64,000 nt of DNA from Sulfurisoma sp963709555 (GTDB lineage Bacteria; Pseudomonadota; Gammaproteobacteria; Burkholderiales; Rhodocyclaceae). The notes under the pieces are model-generated. The model was given only the letters and a program-made list of their open reading frames with translations, was not told the origin of the DNA and searched no databases. Shown one piece after another: positions 26,596 through 34,649 of this stretch (position 1 is the first letter of the stretch; each line of letters begins with the position of its first letter). The position numbers and the translations under genes are program-made. Location: NCBI GenBank assembly GCA_963709555.1, contig CAVPWR010000008.1, forward strand, positions 248,001-312,000, read 5' to 3'.

Positions 26596-27770
26596 CCCCA
26601 AACGGCATAGATCGGATCGGATAGCCGTGTCATGCGGATGTATTTGTCGTCGCGCGGGCGCGGCAGGCCGCGCAGCGACTCGGTGTGCAGCTCCTCGAAA
26701 GCACCGCTGTGGCGCAAATAATCGAGGACCAGCCCCATTCGCTCGAACGGATGAAGCTCGCTCCAGACGCGGATCGCCTTGGGCGGAAACCACCGCTCTG
26801 AAAACGTGACCAGGAAAGTCCCTCCAGGCTTGAGCACGCGCGCAATGTCGGCGAACACTTCGACGGGCCGGGTCAGGTATTCGACCGACAGAGCGCACAG
26901 GACCAGATCGAAACTCGCATCGGGGTAGGGCAGGCGCGGCTGCTCGTTCAGGTCGTGCACCCGGTGTTCCGTCAGGTGCGGGTTGCGCGCCATTTCTGCC
27001 GCGTTCATGCCTAGCCCGCAGACCGTGAATTCGCCAGTGGCGCCGAGGTGGGAGTTGCAACTGGCCATCAGGTCCAGTATCGCGATCCCCGGGGCAAGGA
27101 AACGCCCGTGCAGTTCTTGCAACGCCGCCAGCGCGACCGCATCGAGATGGTCGACGAAGCGTGGTTCGCGGTAGAACGCGGCATCCGCTTCGGCATCGGC
27201 AGGCGCCAGTGCCCCGGCGTCGAGAAAATCGGTATCACTGCCGACTATGGACGCCTGCATGCCGGGGCCACCGCTGGCCAGCAGCGACAGCAGTTCGCGA
27301 CCACCAGCGGAGGCAGTGCCGGCGGCGCTTCCCACTCGCCGTGCACTGACAGTCAGCTGCCGGCCGGCCAGTGGCGGGTTGAGGTCGATATCGACGGTAG
27401 CGGCGGTGACCGCCGCGATCCTCAGCGGTTCGCGGTCGCCGGCGGCAATTCCGTGATGCCCGGCCAGCACCAGTCGCGGCAACCAGCGGCCGCGGCGAGC
27501 CTCGGTGCGGTGGCCGCCAACCGCGAGTGGCCACTCCGTTCGTGGCAGGCTGAAGCACAGGTCTGGGTCGCGGCTACCGCACAGCATGCCCTCGGCGATG
27601 AGCAGCGACTGTCCGGATGACGCTGCAGTCAACGCCGCCAGGGAATTGCCGGCGACGCGGTCAAGCGCGAGGTCGATGCCGCTGACAAAACGGCGCTCCC
27701 GACAGGAGACCTGATCGTTGCTCCAGGCGATTTCGAACTCGACATCGGCGATGGTGGTGTTGCCGTTCAT
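26580..27770 (-). CDS. SlyD-like PPIase domain fused to a SAM-dependent methyltransferase
   Basis: A ~396-residue two-part protein. The N-terminal ~165 residues contain VDIDLNPPLAGRQLTV, close to the VDxNHPLAGxxL strand motif of SlyD-type FKBP peptidyl-prolyl isomerases. The flap region is divergent and the catalytic aromatic residues are not clearly kept. The C-terminal part is a class I methyltransferase: ILDLMASCNSHL (motif I position), VHDLNEQPRLPYPDASFDLVLCALSVEYL, then RVLKPGGTFLVTF. The substrate is unknown. It is the last gene of the qmo-hdr-CBS strand. The start at 27770 is chosen over 27839 because residues before it lack domain character; neither has a strong ribosome site. Confidence 0.65.
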   Translation of the reverse strand: MNGNTTIADVEFEIAWSNDQVSCRERRFVSGIDLALDRVAGNSLAALTAASSGQSLLIAEGMLCGSRDPDLCFSLPRTEWPLAVGGHRTEARRGRWLPRLVLAGHHGIAAGDREPLRIAAVTAATVDIDLNPPLAGRQLTVSARRVGSAAGTASAGGRELLSLLASGGPGMQASIVGSDTDFLDAGALAPADAEADAAFYREPRFVDHLDAVALAALQELHGRFLAPGIAILDLMASCNSHLGATGEFTVCGLGMNAAEMARNPHLTEHRVHDLNEQPRLPYPDASFDLVLCALSVEYLTRPVEVFADIARVLKPGGTFLVTFSERWFPPKAIRVWSELHPFERMGLVLDYLRHSGAFEELHTESLRGLPRPRDDKYIRMTRLSDPIYAVWGKSRR

Positions 27771-27861
27771 GTGTATGGCAAGGTCGGGACGCCGAAACTC
27801 TGCGGTGGCAGGCAAAAAAATGGCGCCCGCGGGCGCCATGAACTGGCGGGACTGCGCCGGT

Positions 27862-28491
27862 TCAGCGTTGCGTCACCTGCTTGCCGAAACCCCAGCGCTC
27901 GAGGCCGGATTCGATCGCGGCGAAGGTGCTGGCGACTTCGAAGGTCTGGATCGAAATGCCGAGCTGGCGGGCGATCTGGGTGGCAGAAAATACGCCACGG
28001 ATACGTTCCTCGCCGTTGATTGGATCCTTGTCGATTACCAGGGCATGTTGCCGCGCCGACTCGCGCAGGGTGGTGACGATGTGGCCGACCATGGACTTCA
28101 GCACTGCCCCCATTTCGAGTGCCTCGATCTTGTTGCGCGGTGTCATCAGGTCGGAGACATGCAGGTCATCGTGGCGACCGCCTTTTTCCTCGAGCATCTT
28201 GACCGGCTTCTCGCCCATGGTATCGCGGGCGGTGATGACACCCTCGACGAAACCTGCCGCATCGACCACCAGCAGCAGACGCACGCCGCGCGCGATCATG
28301 GCTTGGCTGGCCTGGGCTGCGGTGGCGTCGGCGCGGATGGTCGCCGCCGGCACCTGGCAGAGGTCGGTCATGACAGCAACGGCAGGGGAGTCGTATTTGA
28401 CCAGGCGCGGCACGCCGCCGCCGGGGGGCAGGTAGCTGGTGCCCTCCTTGATGACTTGCATCGGCAATGCCTTGTAGGCCGACTTTTCCAT
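27862..28491 (-). CDS. Tandem CBS-domain protein
   Basis: A 209-residue protein with two CBS motifs: AVMTDLCQVPAATIRADATA...VRLLLVVDAAGFVEGVITARD and VSDLMTPRNKIEALEM...HALVIDKDPINGEERIRGVF. CBS pairs usually bind AMP, ATP or related adenosine ligands. It sits 14 bases downstream of hdrB at the end of the qmo-hdr operon. AMP and APS are the substrates of the AprAB-Qmo route, so an adenylate-sensing role is a reasonable guess but is not shown. The N-terminal ~35 residues (SYLPPGGGVPRLVKYDSP) are not part of a known domain that I recognise. Confidence 0.8.
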   Translation of the reverse strand: MEKSAYKALPMQVIKEGTSYLPPGGGVPRLVKYDSPAVAVMTDLCQVPAATIRADATAAQASQAMIARGVRLLLVVDAAGFVEGVITARDTMGEKPVKMLEEKGGRHDDLHVSDLMTPRNKIEALEMGAVLKSMVGHIVTTLRESARQHALVIDKDPINGEERIRGVFSATQIARQLGISIQTFEVASTFAAIESGLERWGFGKQVTQR

Positions 28492-28505
28492 GGTTGTGCC
28501 CCCGC

Positions 28506-29405
28506 TCACTTGTTGGCGATCTTCTCGAGCTTGTCGGTGCGGATCAGCTGGCCATTGAGGCCGGCGTCCTTGGCGCTGCTGCCGTAGGCGACGGCCATCA
28601 GCTGCGAGTAATACAACACCGGCACGGCGAAGTTGGTGCCGTGCTTGCGGTTGATCTCGGACTGGTAAACCTCGACGTTGGCTTGGCACAGGGGGCAGGG
28701 CGTGACGATCATCTCCGCCTTGTGGTCCAGCGCCGACTCGACGATGTCGCGAATCTGCTTCTGCGATTTCTCCGGCTCGGAGAAGGCCAGGGCGCCGCCG
28801 CAACAGGCTACCTTCTGCTCGTACTTTTCAAGCGGCTCGCCGCCCAGCACCTCGATGAACTTGTCGAGATACTTGGGATTTTCGAAGGATTCGCCGTCGA
28901 TGCCGAAGGGGCGGTTGGTCTGGCAGCCAACGTAGCCGGCGATCTTGAGGCCCTCGAGCGGCTTGACCACCGGCGCTTTGATAGCGTCGTAGCCGAGATC
29001 CTCGATCAGCACCTCGACCATGTGGCGTACAGCCACCTTGCCTTGGTACTTGAGGCCGGCGGCGGCGAGCGCCTCGTTGGTTTCCTGCATCAGTTGCGCG
29101 GTGTGGTCGAGGCGTTCCTTGGACTCGCGCGCCCCCAGCCAGCAGGCGGCACAGGTGGCCACGATGTCCTGGCCCGGCAGGTGCTGCTCGGCTATGGCAA
29201 AGTTGCGGGCATTGATCGCCAGTCGTGGCAGTTCGCCGCCCTCGGCGTAGCCGATGGAAGCGCCGCAGCAGTTCCAGTCGGGAATCTCATTCAGCTTGAT
29301 GTCGAGTTTCTCGCACATCGTGTTGACCGAGGTCAGGTAGTTGGCGGCGGAGGACTTGGCCTGCGACGAGCAACCGGGGTAGAACGCGTATTCCTTTTTC
29401 GCCAT
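28506..29405 (-). CDS. hdrB: Heterodisulfide reductase-like subunit HdrB (Qmo-associated)
   Basis: A 299-residue protein with two CCG domains: CSSQAKSS ... WNCCGASIG ... CAACW in the first, and CQTNRP ... ACCGGALAFSEP ... CPLCQ in the second. In methanogens these bind the noncubane [4Fe-4S] pair at the heterodisulfide site. In Thiobacillus-type sulfur oxidisers HdrC and HdrB stand in place of the membrane subunit QmoC next to QmoAB. There is no membrane segment, so the electron acceptor may differ from the quinone used by QmoABC. It follows hdrC by 20 bases. Confidence 0.9.
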   Translation of the reverse strand: MAKKEYAFYPGCSSQAKSSAANYLTSVNTMCEKLDIKLNEIPDWNCCGASIGYAEGGELPRLAINARNFAIAEQHLPGQDIVATCAACWLGARESKERLDHTAQLMQETNEALAAAGLKYQGKVAVRHMVEVLIEDLGYDAIKAPVVKPLEGLKIAGYVGCQTNRPFGIDGESFENPKYLDKFIEVLGGEPLEKYEQKVACCGGALAFSEPEKSQKQIRDIVESALDHKAEMIVTPCPLCQANVEVYQSEINRKHGTNFAVPVLYYSQLMAVAYGSSAKDAGLNGQLIRTDKLEKIANK

Positions 29406-29425
29406 TTTTCTCTCTCCGTCGGGTC

Positions 29426-30049
29426 TTAGGCCGCAAAGCCCTTCTTGCGGTCTTCGATTTCCTTCGCCTTGGCCAGCACGGCGTGGAAGCCCTTGAGGTC
29501 CTTGACGCTGTGTCCGCCGAAGATCTCCATCGGGTTCAGTCGTCCGGCCATGACCATGCCGAGACCGATCTTCTGCATGTTCATTGCGGTCTTGATGCCG
29601 GGGCCGATGCCGTTGGCGAAGTAGAGATTCAGCGTGAGCATCAGTTCGTTGGTGCGGCCGCGCTTGGTCAGGTTCTTCCAGAACATCACCGCGAACTCGC
29701 GCGTCGGTTGGCCTTTCGGCGCAATGTTAAGCCGGTGCGCGTAGTTGGCGAGGCCGTGCATGATGTGGGTGATCGGCAACTTGCGCGGGCAGCGGGCGAT
29801 GCAGTTGTAGCACGAGGTGCACATCCACATCGAGTCCGACTGCAGCACTTCGTCGCGCTTGCCGGCGCGGATCATCATGAAGATTTTCTGCGGAGTGTGC
29901 TCCCAGGCGGGACCGAGCGGGCAGGAACCCGCGCAGACGCCGCACTGCATGCACATCTTGACCCAGTGGCCCTCTTCGACACGCTCCTCGACTTCCTTGA
30001 GGAAGTTGTTCTTGTAGCGCGCGACGGCTTGTGTATTCAGATCGCTCAT
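29426..30049 (-). CDS. hdrC: Heterodisulfide reductase-like subunit HdrC (Qmo-associated)
   Basis: A 207-residue protein with two [4Fe-4S] motifs in the HdrC arrangement: CMQCGVCAGSCPLG and, about 40 residues on, CTSCYNCIARCPRKLP. The remainder is helical and soluble, with no heme-b membrane domain such as QmoC carries at its C-terminus. It should relay electrons between QmoA/QmoB flavins and HdrB. The gene order qmoA-qmoB-hdrC-hdrB is the one known from Thiobacillus denitrificans-like organisms. Confidence 0.9.
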   Translation of the reverse strand: MSDLNTQAVARYKNNFLKEVEERVEEGHWVKMCMQCGVCAGSCPLGPAWEHTPQKIFMMIRAGKRDEVLQSDSMWMCTSCYNCIARCPRKLPITHIMHGLANYAHRLNIAPKGQPTREFAVMFWKNLTKRGRTNELMLTLNLYFANGIGPGIKTAMNMQKIGLGMVMAGRLNPMEIFGGHSVKDLKGFHAVLAKAKEIEDRKKGFAA

Positions 30050-30069
30050 TATCGTTAGGCTCCTCTATC

Positions 30070-32319
30070 TCAACCAAAGCCCTTCATGGGCGATGGGCCG
30101 AGCTTGTCGAGTTCGGCAACGTAGTCGTCGATCATTTTGGCCACGCGTGCATTGTCGGTGATGGCAACTTCGTGTGTCACCACCCGCTCGGGCTCGATGC
30201 CCATCTGCGTCAGGGTGTCGCCGATCTTGCTCATGCGGTAGGAGGCCATCTCCGAGCCCTTGACGAAGTGGCACTGGTAGTCGTCGCCCTTCTTGCAGCC
30301 CATCATCATCACGCCGTCGTAGCCGCCGTTGAGAGCGTCAGTGATCCAGATGGTGTTGACCGAGCCGAGGCAGCGCACGGGGATGGCGCGGACGTAGGCC
30401 GAATAGGTCATACGCTGCACGCCGGCCATGTCGAGTGCCGGATAGGCGTCGTTCTCGCAGGCCAGGATCAGGATGCGCGGCTTCTCTTCGTCCTCGTCCG
30501 GCACATTGACGGCCTTGATCTGCATGCCGACGGTGTCGCAGGAATAGTTCTCGAAGGAAATCACGCGCACCGGGCAGGCGCCCATGCAGGTGCCGCAACG
30601 GCGGCAGCGCTGTTCGTTGAAGACCGGGAAGCGCTTCTCGTCCTCGTCGATGGCGCCGAAGGGGCATTCCACCGTGCAGCGTTTGCACTGGGTGCAGCCT
30701 TCGAGACGGGCGGTCGGGAAGGAAAGGTCCCAGGCGCGAGGATGTGCGGCGCGGCCCTGCGAAGCGTTTTCGACAGCCTGGATCGCCTTCAGCGCGGCAC
30801 CGGTGGCGTCTTCCGTAGCCTGCAGCATGTCCATCGGCCGGCGGGTCGGGCCGGCGGCGTAGATGCCGGTGCGGCGCGTCTCGTAGGGGAAGCAGATGAA
30901 ATGAGAGTCGGCGAAGCCATGCTTGAACTGCGGCACGTCCGGGCCCTGGCGGTAGTTGAGGTTGAGGACGGAAATCGTCTTCATCTCGGTGCGCTTGACC
31001 TTGGCTTCCTCGTTGCCACCCTCGGCTTCGGTATTGACAGCGGTCCAGGCATCCAGATTGACGCCGGCATTGGCGACCTGGCCGGTGGCAAGCACCACCA
31101 GGTCGGCGTCGACCGAGGTGTCCTCGTCGAGGATCAGGTCCTTGAATGCGACCTTGCAGGAATCGCCACCGGTAACCTTGGAGGCTTGGCCCTTGGTGAA
31201 GATCACACCCTTCTGCTGGGCGCTGCGATAGAAGTCCTCGCCCATGCCCGGCACGCGCAGGTCGGTGTACATGACCACGGTGTCGACGTCGGGGTTCTGA
31301 TCCTTGAAGTACATCGCCTGCTTGATGCTGGTGGCGCAGCAGTGGCCGGAGCAGTAGGAGAGGTGAGTGCCGGTGTCGTCGCGCTGGCCTGCGCACTGCA
31401 CGAACACCACCGACTTCACATCCTTGCCGTCGGCGCGCTTGATGGCGCCGCCGTTGGCCGCCTTGGCCAGACCTTCCAGCCCGGCCTGATCGACCACGTT
31501 GGCCTGGCCGCCGCCGAGTTCGGGCAGCTTGGCCATGTCGTAGGGAGTGAAGCCGCTGGCCTGGACGATGGCGCCGACGGTTTCATCGCTGACGGCACCG
31601 GATTCCTGTGCCAGCTTGACAGTGAAGCGGCCCGGCGCGCCGCCGGTTTCGGCGACCGTCGTGTTGAGGTGCACCTTGATTTTGGCGTTGCCCGTGACCT
31701 TGGCGACCATCTCCTCGACGCCGGTGGCCTGGGGCTCGGCGTAGGGATTGCTGAAGGGCACGCGTTTCCACAGTTTGGCGGCGAAGCCGCCGAGCGCCCC
31801 GGTCTTCTCGACCAGCACGGCCTCGTAGCCGGCTTCGGCCGCGGCCAGCGCCGCGGTCATGCCGGACATGCCGCCGCCGACGACCATGATGCGCTTGTTC
31901 TGCGCGTCGCCCTTGTTGGGGTTGCCCTCGGGCAGCTTCATCTTCTTGACTTCGGCGCAGCCCATGCGGACGTAGTCCTCGGCCATTTCCTGGCGGACCT
32001 CGTCATGGTCGGCGCCCTCGGCCACGACCCAGAGCACGCCTTCGCGCAGGTTGGCGCGGGAGACGGCGACGGTGGGGAAGCTGAAGGCCTCGGCCTTGGA
32101 GCGGCGCGAGCAGGCGGCGATGCACAGGTGCGTTACGCCGTCGTTGGCGATGTCGTCCCTGATCATCTGTACGCCTTCGGCGTTGCAGAGGAAGGGGTGA
32201 TTCTTGATCACCGCCATCTTGCCTTCGGTCTTGGCGACCTTTTCCAGGCCGGCGACGTTCATCTTGTCGCCGATGCCGCAGCCGGAACAGACGTAAGCAG
32301 CGTATTTAATGTCGGCCAT
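30070..32319 (-). CDS. qmoB: Quinone-interacting oxidoreductase-like subunit QmoB
   Basis: A 749-residue HdrA-like flavoprotein. It starts with a short cysteine-containing region (YVCSGCGIGDKMNV), then the FAD fold (RIMVVGGGMSGMTAALAAAE), a Cys-rich CSGHCCAT segment, two ferredoxin motifs (CTQCKRCTVECPFGA and CRRCGTCMGACPVRV), and a C-terminal MvhD-like domain (LILACENDAYP ... MMMGCKKGDDYQCHFVKG) with its own cysteine cluster. This domain string is diagnostic of QmoB. It accepts electrons from AprAB and hands them on through QmoA and HdrCB. It lies 2 bases downstream of qmoA. Confidence 0.94.
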   Translation of the reverse strand: MADIKYAAYVCSGCGIGDKMNVAGLEKVAKTEGKMAVIKNHPFLCNAEGVQMIRDDIANDGVTHLCIAACSRRSKAEAFSFPTVAVSRANLREGVLWVVAEGADHDEVRQEMAEDYVRMGCAEVKKMKLPEGNPNKGDAQNKRIMVVGGGMSGMTAALAAAEAGYEAVLVEKTGALGGFAAKLWKRVPFSNPYAEPQATGVEEMVAKVTGNAKIKVHLNTTVAETGGAPGRFTVKLAQESGAVSDETVGAIVQASGFTPYDMAKLPELGGGQANVVDQAGLEGLAKAANGGAIKRADGKDVKSVVFVQCAGQRDDTGTHLSYCSGHCCATSIKQAMYFKDQNPDVDTVVMYTDLRVPGMGEDFYRSAQQKGVIFTKGQASKVTGGDSCKVAFKDLILDEDTSVDADLVVLATGQVANAGVNLDAWTAVNTEAEGGNEEAKVKRTEMKTISVLNLNYRQGPDVPQFKHGFADSHFICFPYETRRTGIYAAGPTRRPMDMLQATEDATGAALKAIQAVENASQGRAAHPRAWDLSFPTARLEGCTQCKRCTVECPFGAIDEDEKRFPVFNEQRCRRCGTCMGACPVRVISFENYSCDTVGMQIKAVNVPDEDEEKPRILILACENDAYPALDMAGVQRMTYSAYVRAIPVRCLGSVNTIWITDALNGGYDGVMMMGCKKGDDYQCHFVKGSEMASYRMSKIGDTLTQMGIEPERVVTHEVAITDNARVAKMIDDYVAELDKLGPSPMKGFG

Positions 32320-32321
32320 GA

Positions 32322-33608
32322 TTATGCGGCCTCCGTCGAAGCAGTTTTGTGGATCACTTGGATTGCCTTGAGGCTGGCCGCCGTGGCGCTTTGCACCGCG
32401 CGGTTGACGTCGAGCGGGCTGGAAGCCGCGCCGGCGCCGATCATGCCGCCGTCCTTGGAACCCTCGATGAAATTCGAAGAGTCGAGGATGATGTCGTCGG
32501 GCAGTTTGACGCCGGTGACTTCCGGTTCCATGCCGATGGCGAGGACGACGAGGTCGTGCTCGGTGGCGTAGCGGTGGTAGCCCTCGGTATCGACGCCGTG
32601 CAGCACCGGGTTGCCGTTTTCCTTGTTCTCGGCGATGCGGGCGACTTTCGACTTGACGAAGCTGACGGTCGCGTCCTTCTGCACCATCTGGTAGAAGTCC
32701 TCGAAACGGTCGATGGCGCGGATGTCGATGTAGTAGATCGTCAACTTGCCTTCGTCACCGAAGGCTTCGCGCACGTACTGGGTCTGCTTGAGCGAGGCCA
32801 TGCAGCAGATGCGGGAGCAGTGGCGCAGGTGGTTCTCGTCGCGCGAGCCGGCGCACTGGATGAAGGCGATGTTTTTCGCCTCCTTGCCGTCGCCCGGGCG
32901 CAGGATCTTGCCGCCGGTCGGGCCGTGGGGATCGGCCAGGCGCTCGAACTCGACGCTGGTGATCACGTTGGCGTAACGGTCGTAGCCGTAGGGCTGGATC
33001 TTGTTGGCGTCGTAGGGACGCCAGCCGGTGGCCCAGACCACGGCGCCGACGTTGAGCTGGACGGTCTCGTCCTTCATGCCGAGGTCGACCGCGCCGTACT
33101 TGCAGGCGGCCTTGGCGGCTTCGCCCTCGGCGGTGCCGGCGATCGACGGGTCGATGACGTAGCGCTGCGGGTAGGCCATGGTGTGCGGCAGGTAGGCTGC
33201 CTTCACCTTGCCCAGACCGTAGTTGTGGGCGTCAGCCACCTCGCTGGTCACAGCCTTGCCGCAGTCGCCGCAGGCGGTGCAGTTCTCGGTGACGTAGCGC
33301 GGCGCAACCTTGAGCGTCACGGCATAGTTGCCGCGACTGCCTGCAACGGCGGTGACTTCCGTCATGGTCATCACGCGCACGTTGGGGTTGCCCTTGAGCC
33401 GCTTGAGATTGATCTCCAGCCCGCATGTCGGGTGGCACATCTTGGGGAAGTAGCGATAAAGCTGGGCAGTACGTCCGCCGAGCGTGGGGGTCTTTTCGAC
33501 CAGGATCACCTGTTTGCCGCATTCAGCGGCCTCCAGGGCTGCGGTCATGCCGGAGATGCCGCCGCCGACGACGAGGATCGTCTGGCCTGTAGCGATTGAA
33601 GCCGTCAC
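32322..33608 (-). CDS. qmoA: Quinone-interacting oxidoreductase-like subunit QmoA
   Basis: A 428-residue HdrA-type flavoprotein. The N-terminal Rossmann motif is ILVVGGGISGMTAALEAAE, then LGGRTAQLYRYFPKMCHPTCG. A Cys pair region ENCTACGDCGKAV and a second cluster CAGSRDENHLRHCSRICCM follow. It is shorter than QmoB because it lacks ferredoxin and MvhD domains, as expected of QmoA. It is the first gene of the qmoAB-hdrCB-CBS unit, with a 198-base upstream gap holding an operator-like palindrome. Confidence 0.94.
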   Translation of the reverse strand: MTASIATGQTILVVGGGISGMTAALEAAECGKQVILVEKTPTLGGRTAQLYRYFPKMCHPTCGLEINLKRLKGNPNVRVMTMTEVTAVAGSRGNYAVTLKVAPRYVTENCTACGDCGKAVTSEVADAHNYGLGKVKAAYLPHTMAYPQRYVIDPSIAGTAEGEAAKAACKYGAVDLGMKDETVQLNVGAVVWATGWRPYDANKIQPYGYDRYANVITSVEFERLADPHGPTGGKILRPGDGKEAKNIAFIQCAGSRDENHLRHCSRICCMASLKQTQYVREAFGDEGKLTIYYIDIRAIDRFEDFYQMVQKDATVSFVKSKVARIAENKENGNPVLHGVDTEGYHRYATEHDLVVLAIGMEPEVTGVKLPDDIILDSSNFIEGSKDGGMIGAGAASSPLDVNRAVQSATAASLKAIQVIHKTASTEAA

Positions 33609-33806
33609 ATCGAGCCTCCGATGAAGAGTGTTCGGGTGTTCAGGATGAACGCGTCGATTCTACTCTCGGGCTTCTGTGGTCAAACCGGCTGAAATCAAGA
33701 TTTTCATAAAAAAATTCCTATTGACCAATAGGCCTCGTAAATTTGAGCAATTTGGCGGGTCGGCGCCTTCGGACACAGCCCACACCGTGCCGCCAGAGCC
33801 GACTTT
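33609..33806 (-). promoter_or_regulatory. qmo promoter region with palindrome
   Basis: This gap contains the perfect palindrome CCTATTGACCAATAGG (33717-33732), next to an A-rich tract, about 110 bases before qmoA. The arms include the CCAAT/ATTG half-sites also seen between sat and aprB. A short REP-like copy closes the far side at 33785. Confidence 0.5.
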
Positions 33807-33807
33807 T
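33785..33807. repeat. Short REP-like repeat abutting the phosphodiesterase stop
   Basis: CCGTGCCGCCAGAGCCGACT continuing TTT, reverse orientation of the element. The phosphodiesterase TGA stop directly adjoins the A-run of the repeat. Confidence 0.7.
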
Positions 33808-34322
33808 CAGGTCGGCGTCCGGCAAAGCTCGAAAGTCATGGCGTCGAGGTCGCCGAGTATCCACGTCGCCGGCGCGCCGGCGATGCCGGCGACGGTGCCC
33901 GGATTGACCAGCCAGGTCTTGCCGCCGAGGACGTTGGGCTCCTGCGTGATCAGGGCCTCGTGGCTGTGCCCGCAGCAAACCACGTCGTAGTCGCCGGTGC
34001 AGGCCATGCCGCGGCCGAGGTGCGGATAGTGGGTGATGAACACGCGGCGGCCGCCGAGCGTGATGCCGGCATCGTGGCCGTGATAGTGCAGCAGCGAATC
34101 GGAATTGCAGGCGAGGCGGCCGATGGCCACCGGGTCGCCGAGATTGTTGCCATGCACCACGTGCATCGGCAGGCCGAGCTTGAGGCTGGCGCGCAGCGTG
34201 TTGCCGCCGATGATGTCGCCGCAGTGGATGACCGCTTCGGCGCCCAGGGTTTTGGCTTCGGCGACTGCGGCCGACAGGTGCTGGGCGCGGTCGTGGCTGT
34301 CGGAGACGATGCAGATCTTCAT
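33807..34322 (-). CDS. YfcE/MJ0936-type metallophosphodiesterase
   Basis: A 171-residue calcineurin-like phosphoesterase. Metal-binding motifs are in order: DSHD (residues ~7-10), GDIIGG, GNNLGD, then THYPHLG and GHSHEA near the C-terminus, which complete the two-metal site. Small proteins of this class hydrolyse phosphodiesters such as bis-pNPP or 2',3'-cNMP; the natural substrate is unknown. Its ATG overlaps the stop of the 68-residue ORF upstream by 4 bases (ATGA), so they are translated together. Confidence 0.85.
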   Translation of the reverse strand: MKICIVSDSHDRAQHLSAAVAEAKTLGAEAVIHCGDIIGGNTLRASLKLGLPMHVVHGNNLGDPVAIGRLACNSDSLLHYHGHDAGITLGGRRVFITHYPHLGRGMACTGDYDVVCCGHSHEALITQEPNVLGGKTWLVNPGTVAGIAGAPATWILGDLDAMTFELCRTPT

Positions 34323-34525
34323 TTCATTCCCGGGGTGGTGAATTGTTCGCCGATGGCGAAGCCGAAGGTGGTGTCCAGCTGCAACTCGGCGATCAGGACA
34401 TCGACAGCTTGTTGGCCGTGATCGCGCGCCACCTCGGCCAGAATCAGCCGGGCGCCGTTGCGCTGGTAGCCGCCGCCGAAGCTGACCTGGCGGGCCAGAA
34501 GCTCGCGGGCACGGTCGAGAGTCAT
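34319..34525 (-). CDS. Small conserved-looking protein of unknown function (68 aa)
   Basis: Starts MTLDRARELLARQVSFGGGY and ends GFAIGEQFTTPGMK. It has a mixed alpha/beta look, with no signal peptide, cysteine or membrane segment. A purine-rich GCGGAAG sequence lies about 9 bases before the ATG and belongs to the end of the intergenic repeat at 34530-34640. It is translationally coupled to the phosphodiesterase gene. I do not recognise the family. A longer reading from 34657 would translate the repeat and is rejected. Confidence 0.55.
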   Translation of the reverse strand: MTLDRARELLARQVSFGGGYQRNGARLILAEVARDHGQQAVDVLIAELQLDTTFGFAIGEQFTTPGMK

Positions 34526-34529
34526 GTCG

Positions 34530-34640
34530 ACTTCCGCAGGGTCGCCCCAAGGAAGGCGGCGCCCCCAGTGGGGGCAGCGTCCGCAGTGGATACCGTCCCC
34601 GGCGTCGCCGGGGACATAAACGCAAGTGAGCGTGGGGGCA
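34530..34640. repeat. Large intergenic repeat, copy 1 (minus orientation)
   Basis: On the minus strand it runs from ATGCCCCCACGCTCAC through a CCCCCACTGGGGGC-type hairpin core to a purine-rich end before the 68-aa ORF. A second hairpin GTCCCCGGCGACGCCGGGGAC is inserted. It is related to copies at 38093, 47640 and 60532. Confidence 0.6.
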
Positions 34641-34649
34641 TGTTTCGGT

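Noticed and set aside
30031..32571. 846-codon plus-strand ORF across qmoB
   Set aside because: Antisense shadow of qmoB, which has complete FAD and ferredoxin motifs.
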